DNA of 64,000 nt from Paenibacillus sp. PCH8 (GCF_002968835.1 NZ_PKQK01000001.1:2728001-2792000); one strand, 5' to 3'; shown: positions 17,722 through 26,450, numbered from the stretch's first letter. The notes: generated by a model not told the origin, from the letters alone. Numbers and translations: made by a program.

Positions 17722-17750
17722 GGGTTGTTACGAAGTTGCAGGCAAAACCT
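17722..17750 (+). promoter_or_regulatory. RAT antiterminator site 2
   Basis: The element begins GGGTTGTTACGAAG and ends GCAGGCAAAACCT, matching the BglG-family RAT pattern. Its last bases (AACCT) are also the first bases of the terminator stem that follows. Confidence 0.85.
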
Positions 17751-17811
17751 GAATTGAGGGCAATAGACCACGCTAATGCGATGTCTGTTTGCCTTCGGTT
17801 CAGGTTTTTTT
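17746..17811 (+). terminator. Leader terminator 2, overlapping RAT 2
   Basis: AACCTGAATTGAGGGCAA pairs over 18 positions (several G-U) with TTGCCTTCGGTTCAGGTT and is followed by seven T. The shared AACCT makes RAT binding and termination alternatives. Confidence 0.88.
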
Positions 17812-18014
17812 ATATAAAGAAACGCCTGATAGCGTAACCGCAAGCGCCGTAGCAGTATTTCAAGCAGAGAGGAGTGAAGTGAAAGGGGCGTAAGAGTTAT
17901 TTTTCCAATATAGAGAAATAGACTCATTCAAACATTGGAATACTGATTCAAAGATACTCATTTGCAATGAAATTTTCCTATCACACACTATTTGACAGCG
18001 AGGAGATTTATGAC

Positions 18015-20258
18015 ATGAAAACCATTAAACGTTCGATTGCCGTAGCAACGATTCTGGGGTTATGTGTATCCGCTCTGCCAGCATATGCAGCAGGTAACAC
18101 AGTATCCTCTTCTTCAGCAGCGATGGACAAGCTGATCCAAGCCGAGCTTATTCGAGGCAACGGTCAAGGCGTTAATTCGGCATATCTGAACAAAAAGGCT
18201 ACACGCATTCAGGCGGCAGTACTTTACTTGCGTTTGTCCGGATTGGAGAAAGAGGCACTCGCTTATCGGGGAACGGAAACGTATGACGATGCGTCTCAGG
18301 CAGGCAAAGTATTGCAACCGGTCGTTGGCTACTTGAAGCAGCATCCGTATGTGGCTGAGATCGTAACAGGAACGGAGAAGTTTGAACCTAATGCACCACT
18401 TACAGCGGAAGGCTATGCCGAAATGCTGCTGAAGGTGCTTGGATACGAAGCGGGTACGGATTATGAGCAAGGAGAGGCTTCCACCTATGCCGCTAAAAAA
18501 GGAATCAAGGCGCTTCAAGGGAAGGGAGCGAGTGAGCTTACCAATCGCTTGATGGCGGAGGCAACCGCACAGGCTTTGCAGGCGCAGCTCAAGAATGGCA
18601 GTGGAACCTTGGAACAGAGCTGGTTGAAACATAAAGAAGCTGGGGCGTTTAAACCTCAAACGGTGCAACAGACCCAATACGGTGCGATTGATGGCAAAAA
18701 TTATGAGCAATATGGCACGCTTGGCTGGCTCGGTGTTCCATACGCGGCACCTCCGGTAGGTGAACTGCGCTGGAAAGCCCCGCAAGAACCGGAAGCGTGG
18801 ACAGGAACGAAATCAGCCAAAGAATTTGCAGCAAACAGCATGCAGATCTCGGGTAAGAATACAGTGGGCAGTGAGGATTCGTTGTATCTCAATATCTGGC
18901 GTCCCGACACAACCAGTTCGAAACTTCCGGTTATGGTGTTCCTGCACGGCGGCGGGAATATGACCGGATCAGGCAAAGATTTTCAGGGTGAACAGCTTGC
19001 ACGGAGCACCAACAGCATCATCATCTCCGTGAACTACAGATTAGGAGCACTTGGGTTTTTCGAGAATGCAGCGCTGAAAACTGGCAATGCCTTGGATGAC
19101 TCCGGTAACTACGGTCTGCTCGATGCATTCCGTGCGTTGGAGTGGGTACAAGATAACATTGAAGGGTTTGGCGGAGATACAGGCAATGTTACATTAGCCG
19201 GACAATCTGCTGGTGCGCGTGATGTGTTGGCAACCCTGATCTCTCCACTTAGCAAAGGACTGTATCAAAAAGCAGTTGCTTTCAGCGGAGGATTGACGAC
19301 AGCAGCACCAGAAGAAGGCGAGCAAAAATCCGAAGATGTACTTGTGAAATTACTCGTACAAGAGGGGAAAGCGGCTACTGCAGAAGAAGCAAAAGCGTGG
19401 ATTGGCAAGCAATCTCCGGCACAGCTGGAAAGCTACCTACGTGCATTGCCTGCGGACAAACTGGTTACTGCATTTGGTGCAACAGCCATCCGTATGCAAC
19501 CATTCCCGCATCTGTTCCGTGATGGCACAGTGATCCCCAAAGAAGGCTTTGGTGTGATTAACGATGGCAAGTACACGAAAGTCCCTGTATTGCTCGGCAG
19601 CCTGGAAACCGAATTCTCCGGCTTTGCCTTCGGCGATCCAAACTTCGCTCCATCCATTACGGACGGAACTCTGTTTACGGACAAAACCAAGTCAGAGCAA
19701 TATGCGGCTGCTCTGAAATACGGTAGCGAAGCTTATGCAGGCTTTAATGCAGAGCGTGTAGCAGAGCAATTAACAAGTGAAGCAGGTCAGCCACCGGTAT
19801 ATGCCTATCGTTTTGCGTGGGGTACGCAACCCGGGGTTATCTCTGAGCGTTTGCTTACATTACTGGGCTCACCACATGGTGCGGATATGGACTTCTATAC
19901 AGGACATGCAGACGGAATTGCTGCCTATTTCCCTGAGGGATACTTTAGCGATGCGAACAAACCAGGACGCGAGCAGTTGTCTGCTGCGATGGCAGCGTAC
20001 CTGAAACAGTTCTTGTACACAGGTAATCCGGGTACGGGTGGATCATCGGAACTGGCAGCGTGGACACCTTGGACGAAAGATGCCCAAGCCCCAATTATGC
20101 GTCTGGATGCAAGCAATACAACGGCAGAGATTGGCATGTCCACACAATATAATCAAGGCAAAGAAGCTGTTATGGCGAAGATGAAAAAAGAATTGCCTGC
20201 AGAAACGTACAAACTGTTGACGGAAAAAGTGTTCGCAGGCGGTTTCTTCTGGGAATAA
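18015..20258 (+). CDS. Secreted type-B carboxylesterase with SLH-like N-terminus
   Basis: A 747-residue esterase of the alpha/beta-hydrolase carboxylesterase (type B) family. A signal peptide (to about residue 30, ALPAYAA) is followed by about 200 residues resembling S-layer-homology repeats (ATRIQAAVLYLRLSGL; LTAEGYAEMLLKVLGY), perhaps for cell-wall attachment. The catalytic domain starts near YGAIDGKNYEQYGTLGWLGV with GVPYAAPPVGELRWK, oxyanion HGGGN, and the nucleophile Ser398 in GQSAGA. The late histidine is in GSPHGADMDF. ATG 18015 has GAGGAG nine bases upstream, better than the earlier ATG at 17967. Two RAT cassettes and a cre-overlapped promoter control it. The natural ester is unknown. 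Confidence 0.9.
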   Translation: MKTIKRSIAVATILGLCVSALPAYAAGNTVSSSSAAMDKLIQAELIRGNGQGVNSAYLNKKATRIQAAVLYLRLSGLEKEALAYRGTETYDDASQAGKVLQPVVGYLKQHPYVAEIVTGTEKFEPNAPLTAEGYAEMLLKVLGYEAGTDYEQGEASTYAAKKGIKALQGKGASELTNRLMAEATAQALQAQLKNGSGTLEQSWLKHKEAGAFKPQTVQQTQYGAIDGKNYEQYGTLGWLGVPYAAPPVGELRWKAPQEPEAWTGTKSAKEFAANSMQISGKNTVGSEDSLYLNIWRPDTTSSKLPVMVFLHGGGNMTGSGKDFQGEQLARSTNSIIISVNYRLGALGFFENAALKTGNALDDSGNYGLLDAFRALEWVQDNIEGFGGDTGNVTLAGQSAGARDVLATLISPLSKGLYQKAVAFSGGLTTAAPEEGEQKSEDVLVKLLVQEGKAATAEEAKAWIGKQSPAQLESYLRALPADKLVTAFGATAIRMQPFPHLFRDGTVIPKEGFGVINDGKYTKVPVLLGSLETEFSGFAFGDPNFAPSITDGTLFTDKTKSEQYAAALKYGSEAYAGFNAERVAEQLTSEAGQPPVYAYRFAWGTQPGVISERLLTLLGSPHGADMDFYTGHADGIAAYFPEGYFSDANKPGREQLSAAMAAYLKQFLYTGNPGTGGSSELAAWTPWTKDAQAPIMRLDASNTTAEIGMSTQYNQGKEAVMAKMKKELPAETYKLLTEKVFAGGFFWE

Positions 20259-20293
20259 TGAAATTCAGAGTGATTTAGCTTAAAATGATGATG

Positions 20294-20327
20294 AAGAGGA
20301 CAGGAGATTGCATTCTCATGTCCTCTT
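20294..20327 (+). terminator. Hairpin after carboxylesterase
   Basis: The arms AAGAGGACAGGAGA and TTCTCATGTCCTCTT have a short loop. The T tract is weak (TTT, then mixed). Confidence 0.65.
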
Positions 20328-20362
20328 TGCTGTGGTTTATTGTTATTGTGTTACTTAGACTC

Positions 20363-20394
20363 TTGACTTTCCCCTGCACGGGAAGCTGTATACT
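20363..20394 (+). promoter_or_regulatory. MerR-type promoter with stretched spacer
   Basis: TTGACT (20363-20368) and TATACT (20389-20394) are 20 bases apart, longer than the normal 17. The spacer holds the dyad TTTCCC-CTGCAC-GGGAAG. This is the geometry activated by MerR/BmrR proteins, and the next gene is such a regulator. Confidence 0.65.
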
Positions 20395-20424
20395 CAGATT
20401 ATGTTATGGATTGGAGATGATGTT

Positions 20425-21243
20425 TTGTTCAAAATCAGTGCGTTTTCCAGATTAAGTAAGGTTTCCTTGAAAACACTGCGTTATTACGACCAGATCGGCA
20501 TACTCAAGCCGAGAAAGGTAGATCACAATACAGGATATCGATACTATGCCGCAGATCAGCTTCTTGAGCTTAATCGAATTTTAATGTTTAAGGAATTGGG
20601 TTTTACATTGCCTCAGATCACACAGCTCCTTCAGGAAGATATTACGCTCGAGAATATTCAAGGTATGTTTAAGCTGAAAAGAAGTGAAATCCAACAGATT
20701 ATGGATACGGAACGAGCCAAACTCGTCAGGATTGAGGAACGTATGCATCTTATCGAAACAGAGGGACAATTCGAAACGGGCCAAGAGATCCGCATCAAAG
20801 CAGAAGCTGCTCAATCATTTCTGTTTCAAAAAGCCATTGGAAGAGAAGACGACATTCCAGCATTATTCCGTCAATTGGATCGGTTCTTAACAACGGAAAT
20901 TCGCCAGCTCATCCAAGGACCTCAGGTTGTTCTGTGGAAAGATATTGAAGGAAAAGAGGATGAGTTTGAGTTCGAAGTCGGCTACTTTTTAACCAGTGAG
21001 CTACAATCACCCCCAGAGCCATTTCAGGTACGGACGCTTCCTGCTGAACCGATGATGGCCGCCATGGCTTTTCATTCGAGTTCCAAGTTTGATGTTGCCG
21101 CCTGTGTTCATTTAGCGAAATGGATTGAGAGCAATAACTATCAGATCAAGGAAAACGAATTGGGCAGAGAACTCTATTTACCGTTATCCCCAGAACAAGA
21201 TGCACAATTCATCGAAATACAAATACCAATACAAACAAAATAG
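20425..21243 (+). CDS. MerR family regulator with effector-binding domain (BmrR-like)
   Basis: A 272-residue regulator. Residues 1-70 form the MerR winged helix (FSRLSKVSLKTLRYYDQIGI, then LKPRKVDHNTGYRYY). A coiled coil (about 75-120) is followed by a GyrI/BmrR-like effector domain with beta-strands. Regulators of this build bind toxic hydrophobic compounds and untwist a long-spacer promoter. TTG 20425 is chosen because GGAGAT lies nine bases before it and the protein then begins MFKISAFSRLS, the usual start. An upstream ATG would lie over the promoter. The MFS gene 28 bases downstream is probably co-transcribed and is its likely target. Confidence 0.9.
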   Translation: MFKISAFSRLSKVSLKTLRYYDQIGILKPRKVDHNTGYRYYAADQLLELNRILMFKELGFTLPQITQLLQEDITLENIQGMFKLKRSEIQQIMDTERAKLVRIEERMHLIETEGQFETGQEIRIKAEAAQSFLFQKAIGREDDIPALFRQLDRFLTTEIRQLIQGPQVVLWKDIEGKEDEFEFEVGYFLTSELQSPPEPFQVRTLPAEPMMAAMAFHSSSKFDVAACVHLAKWIESNNYQIKENELGRELYLPLSPEQDAQFIEIQIPIQTK

Positions 21244-21271
21244 ATCATGGAAAAAGGTGGAGTAAAGTAAA

Positions 21272-22405
21272 ATGAAAAATAAAGGAATCATCTATGTCCT
21301 GGCACTGGCTGTTTTTCTGATCGGGACTATTGAATATATTATTACAGGAGTCATTGAAATAATCGCTGTCGACCTGGGAGTATCCACTTCTGAAGTTGGA
21401 TTACTGGTGACAGTGTTTGCTCTTGCAGCGGCCATTGTCGCGCCTATTTTGATTACACTCACGATCAATACGGATCGTAAGAAGCTGCTGCTGATCACGC
21501 TTGGTGTGTTTATTGCCAGCAACGGACTTATGTTTGCAGATCTTACTTATGAAACGGTAATATGGATACGAATTATTCAAGGGGCCAGCGGAGGAATCGC
21601 TACCGTTGTAGCCATGGCCGTAGCAACAAGACTCGTTGAGAAAGAAAAAAGAGGTAATGCTATCGGTATCATTTTAATGGGACTTAGTAGTTCGCTAGTG
21701 CTGGGTGTTCCTCTGGGTACCTTTTTTAGTGAGATGTTTGGATGGAGAGTTTTGTTTGTTTTAGTCGGTGCATTAATTGTGATTCCGTTACTTATTATCT
21801 ACAAAAAGATTCCGGCAATCAAAGAAGAAGAAAAGATTACACTTAACATGCAGCTTTCTATTCTCAAAAATCCAACTATTCTGATGGCTTTAGTTATCAC
21901 GTTATTTTATATTGGAGGATACGCTACACTGTTCACTTATATTACGCCGTTCTTGCAGATGACATCTTCTCTTTCCATGACGGAAATAAGCGGAGTTCTC
22001 TTTCTGGCGGGGGTTTGCAGCTTTGTTGGTTCAAAATTGGGTGGACAATTGGCAGATGCAAAGGGATCGAAATTCACCATTTTTCTGGGGCTCTTTTTGC
22101 AAGGGGCGACCCTGTTGTTATTCGCTCTAGCGGGAGTTAATCTCTGGGTATTAATTTTGATATTGATGATTTTTATGTTAGCAACGTGGAGTATTTCCCC
22201 GGCCCAGCAACTATATCTGGTTACGCTGGCGCCTCGAAATCCGGACATTGCCCTTAGCGTAAATACATCATTTATCCAATTTGGTTTTGCACTGGGATCT
22301 GGATTGGGTGGGTTTGTTATCAGCCAGACCTCTGTCCTGTATTTAAATTGGGTGGGTTTTGCCGCTGTAAGCGTAGCTTTCCTTGTTGCCGTTGTTCTAT
22401 TTTAA
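21272..22405 (+). CDS. MFS transporter (DHA1-like drug efflux)
   Basis: A 377-residue major facilitator protein with about 12 hydrophobic segments and the loop 2-3 region ITLTINTDRKKLLL, where the usual GxLaDrxGrR motif is degenerate. The motif C-like stretch GVPLGTFFSEMFGWRVLF lies in helix 5. It resembles DHA1 efflux proteins for sugars, purines or drugs. The preceding BmrR-like regulator with a stretched promoter points to efflux of a toxic compound. AAAAGGTGGAG precedes the ATG. It ends in a hydrophobic segment (VAFLVAVVLF) without a cytoplasmic tail, slightly short for the family. Substrate unknown. Confidence 0.87.
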   Translation: MKNKGIIYVLALAVFLIGTIEYIITGVIEIIAVDLGVSTSEVGLLVTVFALAAAIVAPILITLTINTDRKKLLLITLGVFIASNGLMFADLTYETVIWIRIIQGASGGIATVVAMAVATRLVEKEKRGNAIGIILMGLSSSLVLGVPLGTFFSEMFGWRVLFVLVGALIVIPLLIIYKKIPAIKEEEKITLNMQLSILKNPTILMALVITLFYIGGYATLFTYITPFLQMTSSLSMTEISGVLFLAGVCSFVGSKLGGQLADAKGSKFTIFLGLFLQGATLLLFALAGVNLWVLILILMIFMLATWSISPAQQLYLVTLAPRNPDIALSVNTSFIQFGFALGSGLGGFVISQTSVLYLNWVGFAAVSVAFLVAVVLF

Positions 22406-22526
22406 AAAAGTGAGCAGTAGGTAATTATAGACCATCAGAGAGAGGACAGGGGGCTCGTCACCCCCTCCTACTCAATAGGAAAATGAAAGTGTTCATTTCA
22501 GTCTTTGTCTGACATGGATACTCAAT

Positions 22527-24113
22527 CTATTTCCTGGAGAAAAAACTAAGCGTTCCCGTGCTCTCATCTGCACTCACAAACAGGCTGCGTCCATTTACCC
22601 GATGAATTCCTTCCGGTGACTCACCGGCCGTAGGAATGAGACCCAGGTAGTTTGGGTTGACCGGATCAGCAAGATCGAAGAAAAGAATGGCATCTGCCCG
22701 TTCAGAAGCTACGGCTGCATACGTAGTGCCGTCTACAGTAGAAACAGTTAGATTCTCCACTTCACTTCCCTTGTTGGGACTGCGATCACCCGGATACAAG
22801 CCGACCATAGCTGTTGCCTCGTCAATGAGGTTCTGGCTATCGTACATCCGCTGGCCTTGCAGATCCCAGACAGCAATATTGCGTCCGCCCGCTTTTACAC
22901 CATCCTCAAATTCATTCTTGCCCAAGTCCCCTTCATTGGCTGTCAGCAGGTATTTACCATCTGCAGAGAAAGCAATTCCATCCGGTTCATAACGAGCGGT
23001 TAGACCCTCCGTGAATTGAACTACACCGTCATCTTTCAGATCCGCTTGATGTGAAGTGGTGCCAAGAGCGAAGATTGAGCTGATCTTTTTCGTCTCCAGA
23101 TCTACAATGGCAACGACATTGTTTTCCTGTAGCGTGATGGCTGCTGTTTTGCTATCTGGACTAATGGCAACATACTCCGGTTGTGGATCATGCGGATAGA
23201 TGGCGCCTTCTACATTGTCCAGAGAGACCGGCAAGTTGGTGATTTCACCCTCCAATACGTTCCCGCCAGCAAAAGATACAACCATAATGCTACCCGGACG
23301 TTTGGTGTTGGCATAGTCAATTTCATTGGCAGTTGTATTCAGCTCTTCATCCTCTATGGCGATCACCGCATGCAGACCGTCAGGTGACATTGCAATCGAG
23401 TCAGGACCAATACCGAGTTCATACGTTTTGACGGTTTGGTAGGTAGTCAGATCCACAATGGCAAGTAATCCGTTGTTCGCATCATGATCCGTATCGCCTG
23501 TACGAATAACAGCAAGTCCGTATTTTCCATCTTTGGACACGGTTACGCTCGTTACCTCAGCATCGGCGGAGAGATCATGGAAGCTGACGGTTTTCAACAC
23601 GTTAATCTTACCCAGGTCAGCAATATCCAGCACGGAAATACTGCCATTATCCGCTTCGGTTACGAGCAGGCGTTGTCCATCCGGCGTGGAGGCTGATATT
23701 TCTGCTTTGCCACCGGGCATCTGGAAGGAGGCCTTCCGTTCAAAGCCGGTTTTATTTTGTTCGAGGATCAATTGATCCGTGATTAATTTTAGCGTTTGGG
23801 AAGATACATATGTTGTCCCTTTGGTGATGTAGCTTTTGCTATCCAGAGAAGTTTTTACTCCGTTTATGGTAGCTGAGGACGTTCCTATGGGAAGCTGAAC
23901 TTTCGTGTTACCTACCTGGATATCGACACTGCGACTGCTCCCGTTCCATGTGACCGTACCCTGCATATTTTGGATGGCCGTACGCAATACGACATGATCG
24001 TTGGCAGGTTTGGTTGTGTCAGCAGCATGGGCCATTGATGTGTAGCTGGTTGCTCCTGCGGTAAGAATGGCAGTCATCGACAGAACGGCAAGCCATTGAT
24101 TTCTCTTTTTCAA
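22527..24113 (-). CDS. Secreted beta-propeller (choice-of-anchor I type) protein
   Basis: A 528-residue exported protein. A signal peptide (to about residue 31, SMAHAAD) is followed by a copper-amine-oxidase-N-like stalk (about 35-130; GTVTWNGSSRSVDIQVG, YVSSQTL). A seven-bladed-propeller-like region then runs to the end with repeated blades such as VTVSKDGKYGLAVI, IAMSPDGLHAVIAI, VAISPDSKTAAITL and IAFSADGKYLLTANEGD. The NEGD motif is typical of the choice-of-anchor I family. The start is TTG with AAGGGGATC upstream. Its role is unknown; such proteins are often found with extracellular phosphatases, and one lies 7 kb away. It is divergent from the XRE gene. Confidence 0.85.
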   Translation of the reverse strand: MKKRNQWLAVLSMTAILTAGATSYTSMAHAADTTKPANDHVVLRTAIQNMQGTVTWNGSSRSVDIQVGNTKVQLPIGTSSATINGVKTSLDSKSYITKGTTYVSSQTLKLITDQLILEQNKTGFERKASFQMPGGKAEISASTPDGQRLLVTEADNGSISVLDIADLGKINVLKTVSFHDLSADAEVTSVTVSKDGKYGLAVIRTGDTDHDANNGLLAIVDLTTYQTVKTYELGIGPDSIAMSPDGLHAVIAIEDEELNTTANEIDYANTKRPGSIMVVSFAGGNVLEGEITNLPVSLDNVEGAIYPHDPQPEYVAISPDSKTAAITLQENNVVAIVDLETKKISSIFALGTTSHQADLKDDGVVQFTEGLTARYEPDGIAFSADGKYLLTANEGDLGKNEFEDGVKAGGRNIAVWDLQGQRMYDSQNLIDEATAMVGLYPGDRSPNKGSEVENLTVSTVDGTTYAAVASERADAILFFDLADPVNPNYLGLIPTAGESPEGIHRVNGRSLFVSADESTGTLSFFSRK

Positions 24114-24284
24114 TGTTCCAGATCCCCTTTATCGTTTCATGTGTGATGGCATGTACAACTGCTTCAGTATAAGAAAGAAACGTTAAGCAATAGTAAAAAG
24201 GCGGGGCGAATTGTGTAAAAGTGCAGAGTCTTTATCTATTGTGTGAATTTGGTTCTCAAATTCGGGTTGAATTTTGTATAAGAT

Positions 24285-24344
24285 GGAAAGTTAGCTTGAC
24301 ATGAGGAAAGTGTTTGGGTATATTTATGGAAAGTTAACTTTACA
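24285..24344 (+). promoter_or_regulatory. Promoter flanked by twin operator repeats (XRE gene)
   Basis: TTGACA (24296-24301)-N17-TATATT (24319-24324) is a strong sigma-A promoter. The 17-base repeats GGAAAGTTAGCTTGACA (24285-24301) and GGAAAGTTAACTTTACA (24328-24344) are 15/17 identical and 43 bases apart. Each centres on a near-palindromic AAGTTAACTT, a plausible operator pair for the XRE repressor encoded next. Confidence 0.65.
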
Positions 24345-24364
24345 TTTTGGAGGAGAAAAGGTTA

Positions 24365-24562
24365 TTGAAAAACAGACTGGAAGAAATACGAAAGAAAAAA
24401 GGAATCAGGCAGGAGGAACTTGCAGATAGATTAGAGGTGTCGAGACAGACCATTGGATCATTGGAGAATGGCCGTTACAATCCCTCTATTATTCTTGCTT
24501 TCAAAATCGCCCGTTATTTTGAGATGAGTATCGAAGAAATCTTCATTTACGAGGAGGAGTAA
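24365..24562 (+). CDS. XRE family small regulator
   Basis: A 65-residue DNA-binding protein consisting of one XRE/Cro-type helix-turn-helix. RLEEIRKKKGIRQEELADRL and VSRQTIGSLENGRYNPSI cover the recognition region, followed by LAFKIARYFEMSIEEIF. TTG 24365 is chosen because GGAGGAG lies nine bases upstream. An earlier TTG at 24347 overlaps that site. The gene sits four bases before a small membrane-protein gene, a common pairing in Bacillota. It probably represses its own operon through the twin repeats upstream. Confidence 0.9.
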   Translation: MKNRLEEIRKKKGIRQEELADRLEVSRQTIGSLENGRYNPSIILAFKIARYFEMSIEEIFIYEEE

Positions 24563-24566
24563 GACG

Positions 24567-25007
24567 ATGAGATCAACCAATAAGTGGGTATATGTACTAC
24601 TGGCAATGGCGGGTCTGGTAATGATGTGTATTGGTGGATTTGTTCTGAAAAGTGAAGCCTTCCGTGAAATCTCGGGATTGTTGATGGGTGCAGGTTCAGT
24701 TCTTCTGGTTCTCGGGTTGGGATATACGGTGCAGGCAATCTGGTTGAACAAGTCTTCCAATCAGGAAATGTATGCGGAGCGGCTGAGACAGAAGAAGATT
24801 GATGTTCAGGATGAACGAAGTATTCGGTTGAAGGAAAAGGCAGGCTACAAAACAAACATGACTATTTTTTATATTCTGATGGCTGTGACAGTTGTATTTA
24901 GTCTGGTTGGTGTAGAGCCGATTGTTGTAACTGTACTGGCAAGTGTTTTTATATTCCAAATTGGACTGGGCATCTATTTGTTCAAATACTACGCGAAAAG
25001 AATGTAA
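24567..25007 (+). CDS. Small membrane protein paired with XRE regulator
   Basis: A 146-residue membrane protein with four likely helices: two N-terminal (about 8-26 and 36-58), then a charged cytoplasmic stretch (AERLRQKKIDVQDERSIRLK), then two C-terminal helices (about 97-116 and 119-140). The DERxxxLKEKAGYKT pattern recalls DUF2178-like proteins found beside small XRE regulators. The function is unknown. The four-base gap to the regulator implies a bicistronic operon. Confidence 0.82.
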   Translation: MRSTNKWVYVLLAMAGLVMMCIGGFVLKSEAFREISGLLMGAGSVLLVLGLGYTVQAIWLNKSSNQEMYAERLRQKKIDVQDERSIRLKEKAGYKTNMTIFYILMAVTVVFSLVGVEPIVVTVLASVFIFQIGLGIYLFKYYAKRM

Positions 25008-25140
25008 AGTGCTTCTCTTACAAGACCACATGATCCCGGCGTTAGGCGAGGCGCTTCCAAGGGGAGTAATCCATGAGCAGGTTTCATATCTGATCTTATC
25101 ACAGGACTGGTTGAAAGAAAGAAATTGCTGTATTATTAAT

Positions 25141-25155
25141 TGAGAATCATTATCA
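25141..25155. promoter_or_regulatory. Fur box upstream of AraC (PchR-like) gene
   Basis: TGAGAATCATTATCA matches the Fur 15-mer at 14 of 15 positions and lies 61 bases before the AraC start. Confidence 0.78.
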
Positions 25156-25216
25156 ACTAATGGTGCAGGCTGTCTTAACTAACAAGTCTGATCAGTGATA
25201 GGCGAGGTGAACACCC

Positions 25217-26176
25217 ATGCGCACAGATGACACATTAGGCGTAGTATATCAGCATTATCTGACCCAGGAACCTTATAGTCAGCAAGATGAACATACGTAC
25301 CTGCTCTCTCCCAAGGCGGGCAGCGGCAATGTCAAAAGAGTGACAACATACAGTGGCATTGAAATATTATATTCCCAGGTCGAATATTATCAACCATATC
25401 CTACGTATTTTGCGTCCGAGACGCCGATCGTGGAGCTGCAATTTGCCTTATCGGGTCAACGGCATGTCGATATATCTGGACAGGATTATTCACTATTGAT
25501 TGGGCAAGGTGCCCTCATTTTCATGCATGATTTCGAAGCGTGGTTCCATCCTCCGGCCAGGGAACCGTATACTTCTTTTTCGCTGGGGATTCCGGTGTCT
25601 CTGTTCAATTATGCAGCGGCACAACTGGGGAGTTACAAGTCCATTGATTTTAAACAGGTGTTGGGACGAAAGGTGTTCAAGCCAATTGTATTTCAACTGG
25701 ATAGCCGGATACGAACGATGATCGATAGTTTGATTGTGGAATTAAACAACCGTTATCGATCATCCTTAATGATGGAAGCGACAGCTTTGGAGATCTTGAA
25801 TCGATTTATGATCCAACTGTTTGATCTGGCGCCAATCCCTGCGGGATTTTCCAGAGAGGACATCCGGAAGTTACATACGGCACGGGAGATTATGGAGGCT
25901 TGCATGGTAGATCCTCCATCCTTGTTAGCATTGTCCAGACAAGTGGGTCTTAACGATTTTAAATTAAAAAAAGGATTCAAGGCGCTATTCGGTAGTACAG
26001 TCTTCGAATATTTGCGTCAGGTTCGTCTCGACAATGCCATGAAGCTGCTGCGCAATCAGGATAATAACGTCACCGAGGCCGCTATTGCGGTCGGTTACAG
26101 CAATGTCAGTGCCTTTTCGCAGCAATTTTATCGCAAATTCGGCGTGAAGCCCTCAGAGATGAAAAAAATTTATTAA
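25217..26176 (+). CDS. AraC family regulator, PchR-like
   Basis: A 319-residue regulator. The N-terminal about 200 residues form a ligand-sensing domain (VELQFALSGQRHVDISGQDY). The C-terminal about 100 residues hold two helix-turn-helices, SLLALSRQVGLNDFKLKKGF and VTEAAIAVGYSNVSAFSQQF, with FGVKPSEMKK at the end. The domain order and the lack of a binding-protein domain resemble PchR-type siderophore-response regulators. A near-perfect Fur box upstream supports iron control. The MFS gene about 300 bases downstream could be its target, for example a siderophore exporter (inference). GGCGAGGTG precedes the ATG. Confidence 0.88.
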   Translation: MRTDDTLGVVYQHYLTQEPYSQQDEHTYLLSPKAGSGNVKRVTTYSGIEILYSQVEYYQPYPTYFASETPIVELQFALSGQRHVDISGQDYSLLIGQGALIFMHDFEAWFHPPAREPYTSFSLGIPVSLFNYAAAQLGSYKSIDFKQVLGRKVFKPIVFQLDSRIRTMIDSLIVELNNRYRSSLMMEATALEILNRFMIQLFDLAPIPAGFSREDIRKLHTAREIMEACMVDPPSLLALSRQVGLNDFKLKKGFKALFGSTVFEYLRQVRLDNAMKLLRNQDNNVTEAAIAVGYSNVSAFSQQFYRKFGVKPSEMKKIY

Positions 26177-26187
26177 ATAAGATGAAC

Positions 26188-26350
26188 AGAAACTTTACAC
26201 GAGAACGAAGAGTGCAGAACCAGTCTGGAGAAGCGGAGCGTTCGCCTTTATCAACGGATTTCTCCCTTTAATAGAAGGGAATCACGGAAATCCGGTGATA
26301 ACAGCGATCGGAAGATGGTACTGTAATCGTAGTGGTCTGGTGTAAAGTTT
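26188..26350. other. Structured intergenic element, possible dispersed repeat or RNA
   Basis: The 316-base gap between the AraC and MFS genes has no gene but is strongly structured. TCAACGGATTT (26251-26261) pairs with AAATCCGGTGA (26287-26297) with one mismatch, and CCCTT/AAGGG nest inside. GCGGAGCG-TTCGCC lies 5' of this. GATAACAGCGATCGGAAGAT and TGTAAAGTTTTAAGG lie 3'. From memory, similar stretches recur between genes in Paenibacillus genomes, but only one copy is in this window, so repeat status is unproven. Confidence 0.4.
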
Positions 26351-26359
26351 TAAGGGTTG

Positions 26360-26378
26360 ATCTTATTTAAAATAAGAT
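26360..26378. promoter_or_regulatory. Perfect 9-1-9 palindrome upstream of MFS gene
   Basis: ATCTTATTT-A-AAATAAGAT is a perfect palindrome 115 bases before the MFS start. It could be an operator; the cognate factor is unknown. Confidence 0.45.
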
Positions 26379-26450
26379 TAATAAATCCGGCTTGCCGTGA
26401 ATTGTTCCGTATAGAGGCAGTGGGGATTCTGTCAGACTTGTATACTCCAG

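Noticed and set aside
22440..22470. AGGGGG...CCCCCT hairpin between convergent genes as a terminator
   Set aside because: The stem is only six bases and there is no T tract on either strand, so it is not listed as a terminator.
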